Shown: positions 31,211 to 39,817 of the stretch, one piece after another
How positions within the stretch are numbered: position 1 is the first letter of the stretch
How the letters are laid out: each line of letters begins with the position of its first letter
Assembly (NCBI GenBank): GCA_025062275.1
Contig: JANXAP010000026.1
Coordinates: forward strand, 1 to 39,817
Length of the DNA: 39,817 bases
Direction: 5' to 3'
Source: Dehalococcoidia bacterium
Lineage (GTDB): Bacteria > Chloroflexota > Dehalococcoidia > SM23-28-2 > HRBIN24
Made by a program: the position numbers and the translations under genes
The notes under the pieces: model-generated
What the model saw: the letters and a program-made list of their open reading frames with translations, nothing else
What the model was told of the DNA's origin: nothing
Database searches by the model: none

Positions 31211-31244
31211 AAAAGTCCCGCCCCTTCGGGGTCGGGGCTTTTTT
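31211..31244 (+). terminator. Terminator 2 of the T-box leader
   Basis: AAAAGTCCCGCCCC (31211-31224), a TTCG tetraloop and GGGTCGGGGC (31229-31238), followed by TTTTTT; one C/U mismatch. The competing antiterminator uses AAGGG (31190-31194) with CCCTT (31222-31226) and GGAC (31206-31209) with GTCC (31215-31218). This is the functional attenuator 19 nt before the ilvD start. Confidence 0.88.
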
Positions 31245-31262
31245 AGACCAGGAGGAAGGCCC

Positions 31263-32984
31263 ATGACCGGCGAAAAGGGACGCTACCGTAGCAACGCCGT
31301 CAAGACGGGGCCCCAGTGGGCACCCCACCGGGCCATGTATCGGGCCATGGGCCTCAGGGACGAGGACATCTACCGCCCCTTCGTGGGCGTCGCCTCCTCC
31401 TGGAACGAGGCCACCCCCTGCAACCTTCACCTGGACCGGCTGGCCAAGGCGGCCAAGGAGGGCGTCCGCGCCGCCGGGGGCACCCCCAGGGAGTTCGTGA
31501 CCATAGCCGTCTCCGACGGCATCGCCATGGGCCACCAGGGGATGAAGGCCTCCCTGGTCTCCCGCGAGGTCATCGCCGACAGCGTGGAGCTGATGATGCA
31601 CGCCCATCAGTACGATGCCCTGGTGGCCATCGCCGGCTGCGACAAGTCGCTGCCCGGCATGGCCATGGCCATGGCCCGCCTGAACGTCCCCGCCATCTTC
31701 GTCTATGGCGGCACCATTATGCCCGGACGTTACCGGGGACGGGACGTGACCATCCAGGACGTGTTCGAGGCAGTGGGCGCCTACGCCGCCGGCCAGATAT
31801 CAGACCAGGACCTCTACGAACTGGAGTGCTCCGCCTGTCCCAGCGAGGGCTCCTGCGCCGGCATGTACACCGCCAACACCATGGCGGCGGCCATGGAGGC
31901 CCTGGGCATCGCCCTGCCCGGCAGCGCCTCGCCCCCCGCTCCGTCCCGCGAGCGGGACGAAGTGGCGCGGGAGAGCGGCCGGGCCGTGATGCGCCTGCTG
32001 GAAATGGAGATACGGCCGCGGGACATCCTCACTCGCAACGCCTTCCTGAACGCCATCGCCGTGGATGCGGCCGTGGGCGGCTCCACCAACGCTGTCCTGC
32101 ACCTGCTGGCCATCGCCCGCGAGGCGGGAGTGGAGCTGACGTTGGACGACTTCGACCGCATCGCCCGGCGGACTCCCCACATAGCCGACATGCGCCCTGG
32201 CGGCCGCTATGTGATGCTCGACCTGCACCGGGTGGGCGGCATCCCCAGGGTCATGAAGGAACTGCTGGACGCCGGCCTCATCGACGGCGACTGCCTGACG
32301 GTCACCGGCCGCACCGTACGCGAGAACCTGGCCGACTTCCCCCTGCCCGACATCCAGCAGGACGTGGTGCGGCCCGTCAGCGATCCCATCAGCCCCACCG
32401 GCACCATCTGCGTCCTGCGCGGCAACCTGGCGCCCGACGGGGCAGTGGTGAAGACGGCCGGCGTCCGTCACCTGGTCCACACCGGCCCTGCCCGCGTCTT
32501 CGACTCGGAGGAGGACGCCTTTGCCGCCATCTCCCAGCGGCGCATCCGTCCCGGGGACGTGGTGGTCATACGTTACGAGGGTCCCAGGGGCGGGCCCGGC
32601 ATGCGGGAGATGCTGGCCGTCACTGCCGCCCTGGTGGGCCAGGGCCTGGGCGAGCAGGTGGCCCTCATCACCGACGGACGTTTCTCGGGCGCCACCCGCG
32701 GCCTGATGGTGGGCCACGTGGCCCCCGAGGCCATGGTAGGCGGCCCCATCGCCCTCCTCCAGGACGGCGACGAGGTCACCATAGACGTCCCCAGCCGCCT
32801 CATCGAGGTCCGGGTGCCGCCGGAGGAGATGGCCCGCCGAAGGGAGGCGTGGACGCCGCCTCCGCCGCGCTTTCCCTGGGGGGCCCTGGCCAAATACGCT
32901 TCCCTGGTAGGCTCCGCCGCTCAGGGCGCCGTATGCCCCCCGTTGCTGGGGGTGACCACTAGAGGCCAGGAGCGTATGGGGTGA
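31263..32984 (+). CDS. ilvD: Dihydroxy-acid dehydratase IlvD
   Basis: IlvD dehydrates 2,3-dihydroxy acids to 2-keto acids, the third step of valine and isoleucine synthesis and a precursor step for leucine. A 573-aa protein with the three cluster cysteines of the family, Cys53 (EATPCNLH), Cys126 (AGCDKSLPG) and Cys198 ([15 protein letters not shown]), so it is an Fe-S enzyme. The C-terminal domain ([36 protein letters not shown]) is complete. ATG at 31263 follows AGGAGGAAGG. First gene of the T-box-controlled operon; ilvB follows after 40 nt with its own AAGGAG. Confidence 0.95.
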   Translation: MTGEKGRYRSNAVKTGPQWAPHRAMYRAMGLRDEDIYRPFVGVASSWNEATPCNLHLDRLAKAAKEGVRAAGGTPREFVTIAVSDGIAMGHQGMKASLVSREVIADSVELMMHAHQYDALVAIAGCDKSLPGMAMAMARLNVPAIFVYGGTIMPGRYRGRDVTIQDVFEAVGAYAAGQISDQDLYELECSACPSEGSCAGMYTANTMAAAMEALGIALPGSASPPAPSRERDEVARESGRAVMRLLEMEIRPRDILTRNAFLNAIAVDAAVGGSTNAVLHLLAIAREAGVELTLDDFDRIARRTPHIADMRPGGRYVMLDLHRVGGIPRVMKELLDAGLIDGDCLTVTGRTVRENLADFPLPDIQQDVVRPVSDPISPTGTICVLRGNLAPDGAVVKTAGVRHLVHTGPARVFDSEEDAFAAISQRRIRPGDVVVIRYEGPRGGPGMREMLAVTAALVGQGLGEQVALITDGRFSGATRGLMVGHVAPEAMVGGPIALLQDGDEVTIDVPSRLIEVRVPPEEMARRREAWTPPPPRFPWGALAKYASLVGSAAQGAVCPPLLGVTTRGQERMG

Positions 32985-33024
32985 AGTCCGACACACGAGG
33001 CACAGACAGGAAGGAGCGATAACC

Positions 33025-34752
33025 ATGGAGATGACTGGAGCCGAGATGGTGCTGGAGTGCCTGGCCCGAGAGGGGGTGGAGGCCATCTTCGGCCTGCCCG
33101 GCGGAGCCAACCTGCCCCTTTACGACACCCTGCCCCGCTACTACCCCAAGCTGCGCCACTACCTGGTGCGGCACGAGCAAGGGGCCGCTCACGCCGCCGA
33201 TGCCTACGCCCGCGTCACCGGCCGGCCGGGGGTCTGCTTCGCCACCTCGGGCCCCGGGGCCACCAACCTGGTCACCGGCATCGCCAACGCCTGGATGGAC
33301 TCGGTGCCCCTGGTAGCCATTACCGGCTGTGTCATCCGCCCTCTCATCGGGCGCGATGGCTTCCAGGAGGCGGACATCACCGGCATCACCATTCCCATCA
33401 CCAAGCACAACTACCTGGTGCGGGACGTGAACGAGATCCCGCGGGTCATGCGGGAGGCCTTCTACATCGCCAGCACGGGGCGGCCCGGCCCGGTGCTCAT
33501 CGACATCCCCCGCGACGTGCAGCAGGAGCGGGGCGAGTTCTACTGGCCCGAACGGGTGGAGCTGCGGGGCTACCGTCCGCGCCTCTACCCCGACCCGGCC
33601 GAGGTGGAGAAGGCGGCCCGCCTCATCTACGAATCGGAGCGGCCCCTCATCCTGGCCGGGCATGGGGTCATCATCTCTCAGGCGTATTACGAGCTGAGGG
33701 AGCTGGCGGAGAAGGCCAACGTCCCCGTCATCACCACCTTGCTGGGGATCAGCGGCTTCCCACCCGACCACCCTCTCTATCTGGGCATGCCGGGGATGCA
33801 CGGCATGCACTGGAACAACCTGGCCATCTCCGAGGCCGACCTGCTCATCGGCATCGGCATGCGGTTCGATGACCGGGTGACGGGGCGGCTGAAGGACTTC
33901 GCCCCCAGGGCCAAGATCGTGCACATCGAGGTGGACCCGGCCGAGGTGGGCAAGAACGTTCGGCCGGCGGCGGCCCTGGTGGGAGATGCCCGCATCTGCC
34001 TGCAGCAGCTCAACCGTCTGGTCCAGCACAAGGAGCGGCCCGACTGGTTCTCTCGCCTGGACGAGCTGAAACGGGAGCACCCGTCCCTCGTCTACCCCGA
34101 GGACACGGAACAGGCGCTACCCCAGTACGTGATCCACAAGATCTACCAGCTCACGGGCGGCGAGGCCTATTACGTTACGGGGGTGGGCCAACACCAGATG
34201 TGGGCGGCCCAGTTCTTCTGGTCCAAGAAGCCCAACTCCTTCATAACGTCCGGCGGACTGGGCACCATGGGGTTCGAGGTGCCGGCGGCCATAGGCGTGC
34301 AGGTGGCCAAGCCCGGTGAGCTGGTGTGGGCCATCTGCGGCGACGGCGGCTTCCAGATGACCATGGAGGAGCTGGGGGTGGTGGCCGAATATGGCCTGCC
34401 CATCAAGTTCGCCATCATCAACAACGGCCACCACGGCATGGTGCGCCAGTGGCAGAGCCTCTTCTACCGGGGGAACCTGGTGGCCAGCCCCCTCAAGAAC
34501 CCCGACTTCGTGAAGATCGCTGAGGCCTACGGCATCCTGGGCCTCCGGGCCACTCGCCGCGAGGAGGTGGTGCCCGTGCTGGAGCGCGCCCTGGAGCACC
34601 AGGGGCCGGTGCTCATCGACTTCCACGTGAAGCAGGACGAGGACTGCTTCCCCATGGTGCCACCAGGCGCCTCCCTGCAGGAGACCATAGGCCTGCCCAA
34701 GGAATACATCGAGATGGTGCGCAGGCGCCAGATGGCGGAGGTGGGAAGGTGA
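33025..34752 (+). CDS. ilvB: Acetolactate synthase large subunit
   Basis: The catalytic ThDP-dependent subunit that condenses pyruvate with pyruvate or 2-ketobutyrate. 575 aa with the ThDP-activating Glu51 in LVRHEQGAAHAADAYAR and the FAD/structural SGPGATNLVTGIANAW segment. The cofactor motif ICGDGGFQMTMEELG...KFAIINN lies around residues 435-470. GRDGFQEADITGITIPITKHNYLV is the herbicide-binding-region signature that separates it from related ThDP enzymes. The ATG follows AAGGAGCGATAACC. The stop overlaps the ilvN start (GTGA). Confidence 0.95.
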   Translation: MEMTGAEMVLECLAREGVEAIFGLPGGANLPLYDTLPRYYPKLRHYLVRHEQGAAHAADAYARVTGRPGVCFATSGPGATNLVTGIANAWMDSVPLVAITGCVIRPLIGRDGFQEADITGITIPITKHNYLVRDVNEIPRVMREAFYIASTGRPGPVLIDIPRDVQQERGEFYWPERVELRGYRPRLYPDPAEVEKAARLIYESERPLILAGHGVIISQAYYELRELAEKANVPVITTLLGISGFPPDHPLYLGMPGMHGMHWNNLAISEADLLIGIGMRFDDRVTGRLKDFAPRAKIVHIEVDPAEVGKNVRPAAALVGDARICLQQLNRLVQHKERPDWFSRLDELKREHPSLVYPEDTEQALPQYVIHKIYQLTGGEAYYVTGVGQHQMWAAQFFWSKKPNSFITSGGLGTMGFEVPAAIGVQVAKPGELVWAICGDGGFQMTMEELGVVAEYGLPIKFAIINNGHHGMVRQWQSLFYRGNLVASPLKNPDFVKIAEAYGILGLRATRREEVVPVLERALEHQGPVLIDFHVKQDEDCFPMVPPGASLQETIGLPKEYIEMVRRRQMAEVGR

Positions 34753-35315
34753 GCGACGGAAAGCACAACGGCAGACGCTTCCACACCATCATCGCCCTGG
34801 TGGAGGACCGGCCGGGCGTCCTGAACCGCATCGCCTCCAAGTGGCGGCAGCGGGGCTTCAACATCGAGAGCCTGGCCGTAGGCCATTCGGAGACGCCGGG
34901 CCTTTCGCGCATGACCCTGGTAGTGGACGCCAGCCACGACGCCGACCAGGTGGTCAAGCAGCTGGACAAGCTGGTGGACGTAGTGGACATCCGCGACGTC
35001 TCGGACGAAGACATCGTGGCCCGCGAGATGGCCCTCATAAAGGTGCGCTGCGACGCCGGCAACCGTAGCCACATCATCGAGGTGGTGGACATCTTCCGGG
35101 CCAACATCATCGACGTATCGCCCGAGTCGGTCATCGTGGAGGTGACGGGGGACGAGGGGAAGATCGACGCCATGTTCGAGCTGCTGAAGGACTACGGCGT
35201 CATCGAGATGGTGCGCACGGGCCGGGTGGCCATGCTGCGGGGCGCCGAGGCCTCCCACCCGGTGTCGAGAGAAGAAGAGAGCTACGAGCGCTACCCCGGC
35301 CAGGAGACCTGGTAG
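34749..35315 (+). CDS. ilvN: Acetolactate synthase regulatory subunit
   Basis: The small subunit that stimulates IlvB and carries valine feedback inhibition. 188 aa. The N-terminal ACT domain reads [22 protein letters not shown] then [10 protein letters not shown], with the second half ending in the ACT_5-type domain ([25 protein letters not shown]... [26 protein letters not shown]). It is slightly longer than the typical ~160-170 aa, through a charged C-terminal tail. The start is GTG overlapping the ilvB stop. AGGAGGAAAGG after its stop serves ilvC, 11 nt downstream. Confidence 0.94.
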   Translation: MSDGKHNGRRFHTIIALVEDRPGVLNRIASKWRQRGFNIESLAVGHSETPGLSRMTLVVDASHDADQVVKQLDKLVDVVDIRDVSDEDIVAREMALIKVRCDAGNRSHIIEVVDIFRANIIDVSPESVIVEVTGDEGKIDAMFELLKDYGVIEMVRTGRVAMLRGAEASHPVSREEESYERYPGQETW

Positions 35316-35326
35316 GAGGAAAGGCG

Positions 35327-36325
35327 ATGGCCAAGGTCTATTACGACCAGGACGCCGACCTGGGGCTGCTCCAGGGCAAGAAGATCGCCGTCATCGGCTT
35401 CGGCTCCCAGGGGCACGCCCACGCCCTGAACCTCAAGGACTCGGGGCTGGACGTGGTGGTGGGCCTCTATGCCGGCTCCAAGTCCTGGCAGCGCGCCCAG
35501 GAGGCGGGCCTGGCGGTGACCACCGTGGACGAGGCCGTCCGCCAGGCCGACATCATCATGATGCTGGCGCCCGACCAGAGCCAGCGCCAGATCTACCAGG
35601 AGAGCATCGCCCCCCACCTGCGGCCGGGACAGATGCTCATGTTCGCTCACGGCTTCAACATCCACTTTCACCAGATCGTCCCGCCGCCCGATGTGGACGT
35701 GACCATGGTGGCCCCCAAGGGGCCCGGCCACCGCCTGCGGGAGCTGTTCGTGCAGGGCCTGGGGACGCCAGCCCTGCTGGCCGTGCACCAGGACGCCAGC
35801 GAGAACGCCCGCCCCATCGCCCTGGCCTACGCCAAGGGCATCGGCTGCACCCGCGCCGGCGTCATCGAGACCACCTTCGCCGAGGAGACGGAGACGGACC
35901 TGTTCGGCGAGCAGGTGGTTCTGTGCGGCGGCGTCAGCTCCCTGGTCAAGGCCGCCTTCGAGACGCTGGTGGAGGCGGGCTACCAGCCCGAGGTGGCATA
36001 CTTCGAGTGCCTGCACGAGCTGAAGCTCATCGTGGACCTGATGTACGAGGGGGGCCTTTCTTACATGCGTTACTCCATCTCCGACACGGCCGAATACGGC
36101 GACTACACCCGCGGCCCCCGCATCATCGACGGTCGCGTGCGCGAGACCATGAAGCAGGTGCTGGCCGAGATCCAGAGCGGCCAGTTCGCCCGCGAGTGGG
36201 TGCTGGAGAACCAGGCCGGGCGACCGGTGTTCCTGGCCCTGCGGGAGCGCGACGCCCGCCACCCCATCGAAGAGGTGGGGCGCCGCTTGCGGGCCATGAT
36301 GCCCTGGCTCAAGGGGACCAAGTAG
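35327..36325 (+). CDS. ilvC: Ketol-acid reductoisomerase IlvC (class I)
   Basis: IlvC isomerises and reduces 2-acetolactate or 2-aceto-2-hydroxybutyrate with Mg2+ and NAD(P)H. 332 aa, the short class I form. The dinucleotide motif is [19 protein letters not shown] (residues about 18-36), and the cofactor-specificity loop is [12 protein letters not shown]. The catalytic knotted domain includes [13 protein letters not shown], the acidic metal ligands in [17 protein letters not shown] and [23 protein letters not shown] after AGGAGGAAAGGCG. The ferritin-like gene begins 9 nt after the stop, with AGGAGG within the gap. Confidence 0.96.
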   Translation: MAKVYYDQDADLGLLQGKKIAVIGFGSQGHAHALNLKDSGLDVVVGLYAGSKSWQRAQEAGLAVTTVDEAVRQADIIMMLAPDQSQRQIYQESIAPHLRPGQMLMFAHGFNIHFHQIVPPPDVDVTMVAPKGPGHRLRELFVQGLGTPALLAVHQDASENARPIALAYAKGIGCTRAGVIETTFAEETETDLFGEQVVLCGGVSSLVKAAFETLVEAGYQPEVAYFECLHELKLIVDLMYEGGLSYMRYSISDTAEYGDYTRGPRIIDGRVRETMKQVLAEIQSGQFAREWVLENQAGRPVFLALRERDARHPIEEVGRRLRAMMPWLKGTK

Positions 36326-36334
36326 GAGGCGGAA

Positions 36335-36763
36335 ATGGGCAGGCCCAAGGCTAGCCAAGAGTTCATCGACATGCTCAACGAGGCCCTGTCGGAGGAGATG
36401 GCTTCCATCTTCCAGTACATGTGGGACCACATACTGGCGCGGGGGATGGAGAGCCCGCCCATCGCCGAGAAGTTCAAGGAGCTGGCCATGACCGAGATGC
36501 GCCACGCCTACATGCTGGCCGAGCGCATCGACCTGTTGGGCGGCACCCCCACCACCAAGGTGGGCGAGATAAAGATCGGCGGCGACCTGCGCCAGATGGT
36601 CGAGGACAACCTGGAGCTGGAATACGAGGCCATCGCCATGTACCGGCGCCTCATCAAGCAGGCGGAGAAGGAGGACGACCCGGCCACCCGCCGCCTGCTG
36701 GAGGACATCCTCAAGGACACCGAGGAGCACGCTCGCGACCTGGAAAGCATTTTGGGGAAGTAG
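36335..36763 (+). CDS. Ferritin-like / bacterioferritin-type protein inside the ilv-leu operon
   Basis: A 142-aa four-helix protein of the ferritin-like superfamily. Expected di-iron ligands are Glu in NEALSEEMASIFQY (helix A), Glu and His in EMRHAYMLAERI (helix B, E-x-x-H), Glu in ELEYEAIAMYRRLI (helix C) and Glu-x-x-His in KDTEEHARDLE (helix D). This is the bacterioferritin/DUF2202-like arrangement. It sits 9 nt after ilvC with a good AGGAGG and before leuA, so it is under the T-box. It is the only gene of the operon with no biosynthetic step. Storage or delivery of iron for the Fe-S enzymes IlvD and LeuC is a reasonable inference. Confidence 0.85.
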   Translation: MGRPKASQEFIDMLNEALSEEMASIFQYMWDHILARGMESPPIAEKFKELAMTEMRHAYMLAERIDLLGGTPTTKVGEIKIGGDLRQMVEDNLELEYEAIAMYRRLIKQAEKEDDPATRRLLEDILKDTEEHARDLESILGK

Positions 36764-36794
36764 GGGAGAACCCTTGGTAATCGAGATCCTCACC

Positions 36795-36879
36795 CTCAAC
36801 CTTCCCGAGCCCTCCCCGGGCGCTAGGCCCGGGCGAGGGCGTCCGGCAGTCCGCTAGACGACGGTCCTGGGAGGTTGAG
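36795..36879 (+). promoter_or_regulatory. Foldable leader sequestering the leuA ribosome-binding site
   Basis: CTCAACCTTCCC (36795-36806) can pair with GGGAGGTTGAG (36869-36879), 11 bp with one bulged base. That arm contains the leuA Shine-Dalgarno GGGAGG (36869-36874). Between them lies a second strong hairpin: GCCCT (36809-36813) with AGGGC (36836-36840) and CCCGGGC (36815-36821) with GCCCGGG (36827-36833). No T-run follows. It could limit leuA translation or mark an RNA processing site. Confidence 0.5.
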
Positions 36880-36883
36880 AGAG

Positions 36884-38431
36884 ATGGCTGAAGACCGGGT
36901 ACTCATTTTCGATACCACCCTGCGCGACGGCGAGCAGACGCCAGGGGTGGCCCTCAACGCCGAAGAGAAGCTGGAGATAGCCCGCGCCCTGGAGCGGATG
37001 CGGGTGGACATCATCGAGGCGGGCTTCGCCGCCTCCTCGCCGGGCGACTTCGAGGCCGTTAGCCGTATCGCCCGGGAAGTGCGGGGGTCCGTCATCGCCA
37101 CCCTCTGCCGGGCGGTGCCCGAGGACATCGACATCGGCTGGGAGGCGGTGAAGGAGGCCGAAAGCCCCCGCCTGCACGTCTTCATCTCCAGCTCCGACAT
37201 CCACATCATGCACATGCTGGAGAAGGACCGGGAGCATGTGCTGGAGATGGCCCGCACCATGGTGGCGCGGGCGGCCAAATACTGCCCCGACGTGGAGTTC
37301 TCGCCCCAGGACGCCACTCGCTCCGACCCCGAATACATCTACCGGATGCTGAAGGAGGTCATAGACGCCGGGGCCACCACCGTCAACATCCCCGATACGG
37401 TGGGCTACGCCATCCCCGAGGAGTTCGCTGCCTTCATCCGCAGCATCCTGGAGCGGGTGCCCAACATCCACAAGGCGCGCATCTCCGTCCACTGCCACAA
37501 CGACCTGGGGCTGGCCGTGGCCAACTCGCTGGCCGCCGTGCGCGCGGGAGCGCGGCAGGTGGAGGTATGCGTCAACGGCATCGGCGAGCGGGGCGGCAAC
37601 GCTGCCCTGGAAGAGGTGGTGATGGCCCTCAAGACCCGCCGCGACTTTTTCGGTGTGGACACGGGCCTCGACACCACCCAGATATACCGCGTCAGCCGTC
37701 TGGTCTCCCAGCTGACGGGGGTGCCCGTGCAGCCCAACAAGGCCATCGTGGGGGCCAACGCCTTTCGCCATCAGTCGGGCATCCACCAGCACGGCATCGT
37801 CAAGCTGCGAGAGACCTACGAGATCATCGACCCGCGGGACGTCGGCCTGCCGAGGGGCGGCATCATCGTCCTCAACAAGAACTCGGGCCGCCACGGCCTG
37901 CGGGCACGGCTCCGGGAGCTGGGCTACGAGCTGGCCGAGGAGGAGCTGGACAGGGTCTTCCGCGCCTTCAAGGAGCTGGCCGACAAGAAGGGCGAGATCG
38001 ACGACCGGGACCTGGAGATGCTGGTGATGGAGGAGCGGCGGGCCAGCGTGGAGGTCTACAAGCTGGACCTGCTACAGGTGAGCTGCGGCAACCAGCTGGT
38101 GCCCACCGCCACGGTGCGCCTCCTGGGCCCCGAAGGGCAGGTCCTGCAGACCACCGCCACCGGCACCGGGCCGGTGGACGCCTCCTACCGCGCCATCAAC
38201 GCCCTGGTGGGCGTCCCCAACCGGCTGCTGGAGTACCAGGTCAAGAGCGTCACCGAGGGGATAGACGCCCAGGGCGAGGTGACGGTGCGGATCGAGGTGG
38301 ACGGCCACACCTTCGTGGGCATCGGCTCCGATACCGACATCGTGGTGGCCTCGGCCAAGGCCCTCATGGACGCCCTCAACCGCGCCCTGACGCGGGTGCC
38401 GCGAGAGGAACGGGCCTGGTCCAACCCCTAG
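36884..38431 (+). CDS. leuA: 2-isopropylmalate synthase LeuA
   Basis: LeuA condenses 2-ketoisovalerate with acetyl-CoA, committing carbon to leucine. 515 aa. The barrel begins [19 protein letters not shown] with the metal and catalytic Arg-Asp. [17 protein letters not shown] gives the metal-binding histidines, and [20 protein letters not shown] and [14 protein letters not shown] are also family signatures. Residues about 385-510 are the C-terminal leucine-binding regulatory domain ([18 protein letters not shown]), so it is the full-length, feedback-inhibited type rather than homocitrate synthase. ATG at 36884 is used; an in-frame TTG at 36875 lies inside the ribosome-binding region. Confidence 0.95.
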   Translation: MAEDRVLIFDTTLRDGEQTPGVALNAEEKLEIARALERMRVDIIEAGFAASSPGDFEAVSRIAREVRGSVIATLCRAVPEDIDIGWEAVKEAESPRLHVFISSSDIHIMHMLEKDREHVLEMARTMVARAAKYCPDVEFSPQDATRSDPEYIYRMLKEVIDAGATTVNIPDTVGYAIPEEFAAFIRSILERVPNIHKARISVHCHNDLGLAVANSLAAVRAGARQVEVCVNGIGERGGNAALEEVVMALKTRRDFFGVDTGLDTTQIYRVSRLVSQLTGVPVQPNKAIVGANAFRHQSGIHQHGIVKLRETYEIIDPRDVGLPRGGIIVLNKNSGRHGLRARLRELGYELAEEELDRVFRAFKELADKKGEIDDRDLEMLVMEERRASVEVYKLDLLQVSCGNQLVPTATVRLLGPEGQVLQTTATGTGPVDASYRAINALVGVPNRLLEYQVKSVTEGIDAQGEVTVRIEVDGHTFVGIGSDTDIVVASAKALMDALNRALTRVPREERAWSNP

Positions 38432-38453
38432 GCGCCGAGAGGAGGCTGGAAGG

Positions 38454-39817
38454 ATGACCCCCAAGACCATGTTCGAAAAGATCTGGGAATCGCACCTGGT
38501 CCACCAGGAGAACGGGCTGGCCATCCTCTACGTGGACCTGCACCTGGTGCACGAGGTGACCTCGCCCCAGGCCTTCGACGGCCTGCGGCTGTCGGGAAGG
38601 AAGGTGCGCCGCCCCGACCTCACGGTGGCCACCTGCGACCACAACGTGCCCACCTGGCCCCGCAGCCAGCCCATCACCGACGAGATATCGCGACGGCAGA
38701 TCGAGGCCCTGGAGCGCAACTGCCAGGAGTTCGGCATCACCTATTTCGGGCTGCAGTCGGACCGCCAGGGCATCGTGCACGTCATCGGCCCCGAGCTGGG
38801 CCTCACCCAGCCGGGGATGGTCATCGTCTGCGGCGACTCCCACACCTCCACCCACGGCGCCTTCGGGGCCTTCGCCCTGGGCATCGGCACCTCCGAGGTG
38901 GAGCACGTGCTGGCCACCCAGACCATCAAGCTGAAGCGCCCCAAGACCATGGAGATACGGGTGGAGGGGCAACTGCCCCGCGGCGTTACGGCCAAGGACA
39001 TGATCCTGGGCATTATCGGCCGCATCGGCGTGGACGGCGCGGTGGGCCACGTCATCGAGTACACCGGCAGCGCCGTCCGCTCCCTGTCCATGGAGGGGCG
39101 GATGACGGTGTGCAACATGAGCATCGAGGCCGGCGGCCGCGCGGGCATGATCGCCCCCGACGACGTCACCTTTGCCTATCTGCAAGGGCGCCCCTTCGCC
39201 CCCAAGGGCAAGGACTGGGAGGACGCCCTGGAATACTGGCAGTCGCTGCCCAGCGACCCGGGCGCCAAGTACGACAAGGTAGTGGTGCTGGACGCCGCCC
39301 AGATGGAGCCTTACGTGACCTGGGGCACCAACCCGGGCCAGGTGGTGCCGGTGACGGGGCGGGTTCCCGACCCGTCCTCGTTCCCCACGCCGGAGGAGCG
39401 CGAGGCGGCCGAAAGGGCCCTGCGCTACATGGGCCTGGAGCCGGGCACGCCCATCGTGGACATCCACGTGGATCGGGTGTTCATCGGCTCTTGCACCAAC
39501 GCCCGTATCGAGGATCTGCGGGCCGCCGCCGAGGTGGTCAAGGGCAAGAAGGTGCACCCCCGCGTGCGGGCCATGGTGGTGCCCGGCTCCACCCAGGTGA
39601 AGCTGCAGGCGGAGCGGGAGGGGCTGGACCGCATCTTCAAGGAGGCGGGCTTCGAGTGGAGAGAGTCGGGCTGCTCCATGTGCCTGGGCATGAACCCCGA
39701 CATCCTCCAACCCGGCGAGCGCTGCGCCTCCACTTCCAACCGCAACTTCGAGGGACGCCAAGGCCGCGGCGGCCGCACCCACCTGGTGAGCCCGCAGATG
39801 GCAGCGGCGGCGGCCAT
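38454..39817 (+). CDS. leuC: 3-isopropylmalate dehydratase large subunit LeuC (3' end cut)
   Basis: LeuC isomerises 2- to 3-isopropylmalate with LeuD. The first ~454 residues are in the window and the frame runs off its end, so only the last few residues are missing compared with the usual ~465. It shows [16 protein letters not shown] at the start and [33 protein letters not shown]-type catalytic loops. The [4Fe-4S] cysteines are in [14 protein letters not shown] and [15 protein letters not shown] at 38454 has GGAGGCTGGAAGG in front. LeuD and LeuB would be expected downstream outside the window. Confidence 0.95.
   Translation, partial: MTPKTMFEKIWESHLVHQENGLAILYVDLHLVHEVTSPQAFDGLRLSGRKVRRPDLTVATCDHNVPTWPRSQPITDEISRRQIEALERNCQEFGITYFGLQSDRQGIVHVIGPELGLTQPGMVIVCGDSHTSTHGAFGAFALGIGTSEVEHVLATQTIKLKRPKTMEIRVEGQLPRGVTAKDMILGIIGRIGVDGAVGHVIEYTGSAVRSLSMEGRMTVCNMSIEAGGRAGMIAPDDVTFAYLQGRPFAPKGKDWEDALEYWQSLPSDPGAKYDKVVVLDAAQMEPYVTWGTNPGQVVPVTGRVPDPSSFPTPEEREAAERALRYMGLEPGTPIVDIHVDRVFIGSCTNARIEDLRAAAEVVKGKKVHPRVRAMVVPGSTQVKLQAEREGLDRIFKEAGFEWRESGCSMCLGMNPDILQPGERCASTSNRNFEGRQGRGGRTHLVSPQMAAAAA

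Larger units (their letters stand above)
30904..31244 (+). ncRNA. T-box leader (Leu specifier) with two antiterminator modules
   Basis: A cis-regulatory RNA that senses uncharged tRNA. Stem I has the GACGAAGGGGAGUAGUAA start (30930-30947) and the AGCGAGCCGGGG/GUGGAAGCCCGG region (30965-30991). The specifier loop aligns with actinobacterial-type ileS T-boxes (GAA-codon-R-CCCCGGAG); the codon here is CUC (31010-31012), Leu. A GGUCGA/UCGACC hairpin (31028-31046) and a stem II-like GACGGGUGCGCCCGUUAAAGCG follow. Two T-box sequences, AAGGGUGGUACCG (31122-31134) and AAGGGUGGUACCGCG (31190-31204), each contain UGGU for a tRNA ending ACCA. CCCCAGGCCA (31097-31106) pairs perfectly with UGGCCUGGGG (31177-31186), looping out the first module. 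Confidence 0.93.

Overview
The window is a continuous, very GC-rich bacterial chromosome segment (my impression is well above 60% GC). It holds about 46 genes packed on both strands, with many 1-4 nt start/stop overlaps, one tRNA, and no phage, insertion sequence or CRISPR signal. The gene families (translin-like protein, tandem FmdB zinc ribbons, phosphotransferase/ATPase fusion, PurL small form, tungstate TupABC, KatG) and an actinobacterial-style T-box leader suggest a high-GC Chloroflexota-type bacterium. That placement is inference from gene content, not a measured phylogeny.

Layout. 1-7970 (+, one gene -): RecB/Cas4-like nuclease, two FmdB zinc ribbons, translin-like protein, 5-formyl-THF cyclo-ligase family protein, LysE exporter, an orphan minus-strand gene, histidine phosphatase, FtsB/DivIC-like protein, TilS, and an alpha/beta hydrolase. 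7981-11324 (+): nitroreductase, RarA/MgsA ATPase, a helical hypothetical, a cupin and an orphan. 11321-13903 (-): zinc ribbon, CoA-type Nudix, a hypothetical, an APH-like phosphotransferase, and a CAT-anticodon tRNA with encoded CCA. 14000-16243 (-): purL. 16275-18130: a DUF4389 gene remnant (-), then DUF309, a hydrolase and dUTPase (+). 18170-23238 (-): katG, an aquaporin, and the phosphotransferase-kinase fusion. 23403-26944 (+): zinc ribbon, Nudix/eIF2B-like fusion, DinB-like protein, SirB1-like protein, GDPD-like protein. 26955-30735 (-): tungstate ABC transporter and a zinc alcohol dehydrogenase. 30818-39817 (+): T-box-controlled ilvD-ilvB-ilvN-ilvC-ferritin-leuA-leuC operon, cut by the window end inside leuC.

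The most striking region is the branched-chain amino acid operon. A strong promoter (TTGACA-17-TATATT) drives a roughly 340-nt T-box leader whose specifier reads CUC (Leu). The leader has one Stem I but two complete T-box antiterminator modules. A 10-bp perfect long-range stem loops out the first module, and only the second is followed by a U-tract terminator. The operon also carries a ferritin-like gene between ilvC and leuA. Its two [Fe-S] enzymes (IlvD, LeuC) make an iron supply or protection role plausible. The leuA ribosome-binding site can pair with sequence about 70 nt upstream.

A second theme is gene starts. Several genes that open a transcription unit have a -10 hexamer, often extended TGn, ending only 9-13 nt before the start codon. 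This implies leaderless or near-leaderless mRNAs, whereas internal genes carry Shine-Dalgarno sequences. I used this pattern to choose several starts.
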